Below are positions 4,856-5,358 of a DNA stretch of 5,358 nucleotides, piece after piece. The notes under the pieces are model-generated. The model made no database searches. It worked only from the letters and a program-made list of their open reading frames with translations, and was not told where the DNA came from. Each line of letters starts with the position of its first letter. The first letter of the stretch is position 1. The DNA lies in contig JANQHY010000122.1 of the NCBI GenBank assembly GCA_028282395.1, forward strand, positions 1 through 5,358, given 5' to 3'. Made by a program: the position numbers and the translations under genes. The stretch comes from Gammaproteobacteria bacterium. Lineage in GTDB: Bacteria > Pseudomonadota > Gammaproteobacteria > UBA12402.

Positions 4856-5038
4856 TGTCAGTTTATATCTCTCAGGAGTTTAAAAGTCAGCGATAATTAT
4901 CTCCCTTAATAAATACACTGCTGGCTATTTACTAGCCGTCGCGATCATGATGCAGTCAAATTATATTAATGTTTTTATTTGCATAAAATATATAAACAAT
5001 GTAATATTTAATTAACCTTTGACAGGCAATTTGCATAA
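4856..5038. other. AT-rich non-coding stretch with a 13-base direct repeat
   Basis: No supported gene. ATTTGCATAAAAT occurs at 4977-4989 and again at 5029-5041, 52 bases apart, around very AT-rich sequence. A small dyad GGCTA-TTTAC-TAGCC lies near 4923-4937, with no T run after it. It could be promoter or binding-site DNA for a gene whose start has been lost, or simple decay. Confidence 0.4.
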
Positions 5039-5260
5039 AATGTTAATATTGAGCTGTGGCGTGACTTTGTTGGCCAGGATACTCACTATGCCTACTGGCA
5101 TGACAAAGTATACACACGCTACCATAGCGATAAGACTTTTCGCACTTATATCAATGATGAGGCCGCCCATAGTTATACCCATGTGCGTCAGACTGAATAT
5201 CCTGATGCACAACTTTTTCACCAGATGGCCAGGCAAGATTATTTAGCACATTGTATTTAG
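5039..5260 (+). pseudogene. Start-less coding remnant (about 73 codons)
   Basis: The frame is open from just after TAA 5036-5038 to TAG 5258-5260 and has no ATG near its beginning. It encodes a hydrophilic, His/Tyr/Asp-rich chain (ELWRDFVGQDTHYAYWHDKV and onward, ending MARQDYLAHCI). Two other frames are open over the same bases, but they read as implausible hydrophobic or Met/Ile-rich chains, so this frame is preferred on composition alone. I do not recognise the family. It is most simply the C-terminal end of a gene whose 5' part has been lost. It ends about four bases before the inferred end of the group II intron on the other strand. Confidence 0.4.
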
Positions 5261-5267
5261 CCGGATA

Positions 5268-5293
5268 AGCGACGCCTATTGCTAGGCGCCGCT
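5268..5293 (-). ncRNA. Group II intron domain VI hairpin
   Basis: AGCGGCGCCTA pairs with TAGGCGTCGCT around a GCAA loop: ten Watson-Crick pairs and one G-T. All adenines on the 3' arm appear paired, so the usual bulged branch-point A is not visible. Confidence 0.65.
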
Positions 5294-5300
5294 CTCCTAA

Positions 5301-5334
5301 GAACCGTACGTGCAAGTTTCCCTACATACGGCTC
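5301..5334 (-). ncRNA. Group II intron domain V
   Basis: The 34-base hairpin starts GAGCCGTATG and ends CACGTACGGTTC on the minus strand, with a GGAAAC tip (GAAA-type tetraloop). It has the AGC catalytic triad near its 5' end and the usual length, so the catalytic core element appears intact. Confidence 0.85.
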
Positions 5335-5358
5335 AAGCCTCTTAAAGACTTGCGTCCA

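Larger units (their letters stand above)
5265..5358 (-). mobile_element. Group II intron, 3' end (rest outside window)
   Basis: Read on the minus strand, the window edge enters a group II intron just before domain V: ...GGCTTGAGCCG, domain V, the linker TTAGGAG, domain VI, and a 3' end at ...GCTTAT, which fits the AY rule. The body, including any reverse transcriptase/maturase gene, would lie at higher coordinates. Group II introns are self-splicing ribozymes that retrohome with their maturase. The sequence style matches common bacterial introns; class C is possible but not provable here. The exact splice end (5265) is inferred. Confidence 0.8.

Noticed and set aside
5012..5246. Overlapping 74-75 codon frames on both strands at the right end
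   Set aside because: Their Met/Ile/Leu-rich translations look like off-frame readings of the hydrophilic remnant in the remaining plus frame. The choice rests on composition only.

Overview
The window looks like an accessory region of a moderately low-GC bacterial chromosome, or of an integrated element in one. A gammaproteobacterium is my guess, from the style of the genes; nothing in the sequence fixes the taxon. It holds prophage-type genes, a divergent XRE-controlled locus, an orphan gene, a broken rhuM gene between degenerate repeats, and the 3' end of a group II intron. No tRNA, rRNA or CRISPR array is visible.

Left end (1-714): the C-terminal tail of a helix-turn-helix protein, then about 170 bases packed with the pentamer GCAAC (or GTTGC) in which a 40-codon ORF with a good ribosome binding site is embedded, then a DUF5681-type phage protein. 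The phage-like genes stop at about 715, where gene direction reverses.

Centre-left (767-2670): this is the most coherent unit. Leftwards run a small secreted Ser/Gly/Tyr-tailed protein and a single-pass membrane protein. Rightwards run an 84-residue XRE-family regulator and, overlapping it by 8 bases, a 242-residue protein with PIN-nuclease motifs. The intergenic region carries two 17-base operators of the form ACTAAG-N5-CTTAGT. One covers the spacer and -10 of a well-formed leftward promoter; the other lies just before xre. I infer that XRE binds both, repressing its own xre-PIN operon and the secreted/membrane operon. The layout resembles a toxin-antitoxin or defence module with an unusually large PIN partner and an envelope arm.

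Centre (2671-3355): an AT-rich promoter-like region and an unrecognised 163-residue cytoplasmic protein.

Right half (3356-5260): two degenerate direct repeats (3358-3452 and 4790-4855) bracket a short coding remnant and a full-length rhuM gene disabled by one missing base near 4240. Beyond the second repeat is AT-rich sequence with a 13-base direct repeat, then a start-less coding remnant ending at 5260.

Right edge (5265-5358): on the minus strand, domains V and VI of a group II intron. Its body and any reverse transcriptase gene would lie beyond the window. The inferred splice end falls only a few bases after the stop codon of the preceding remnant.
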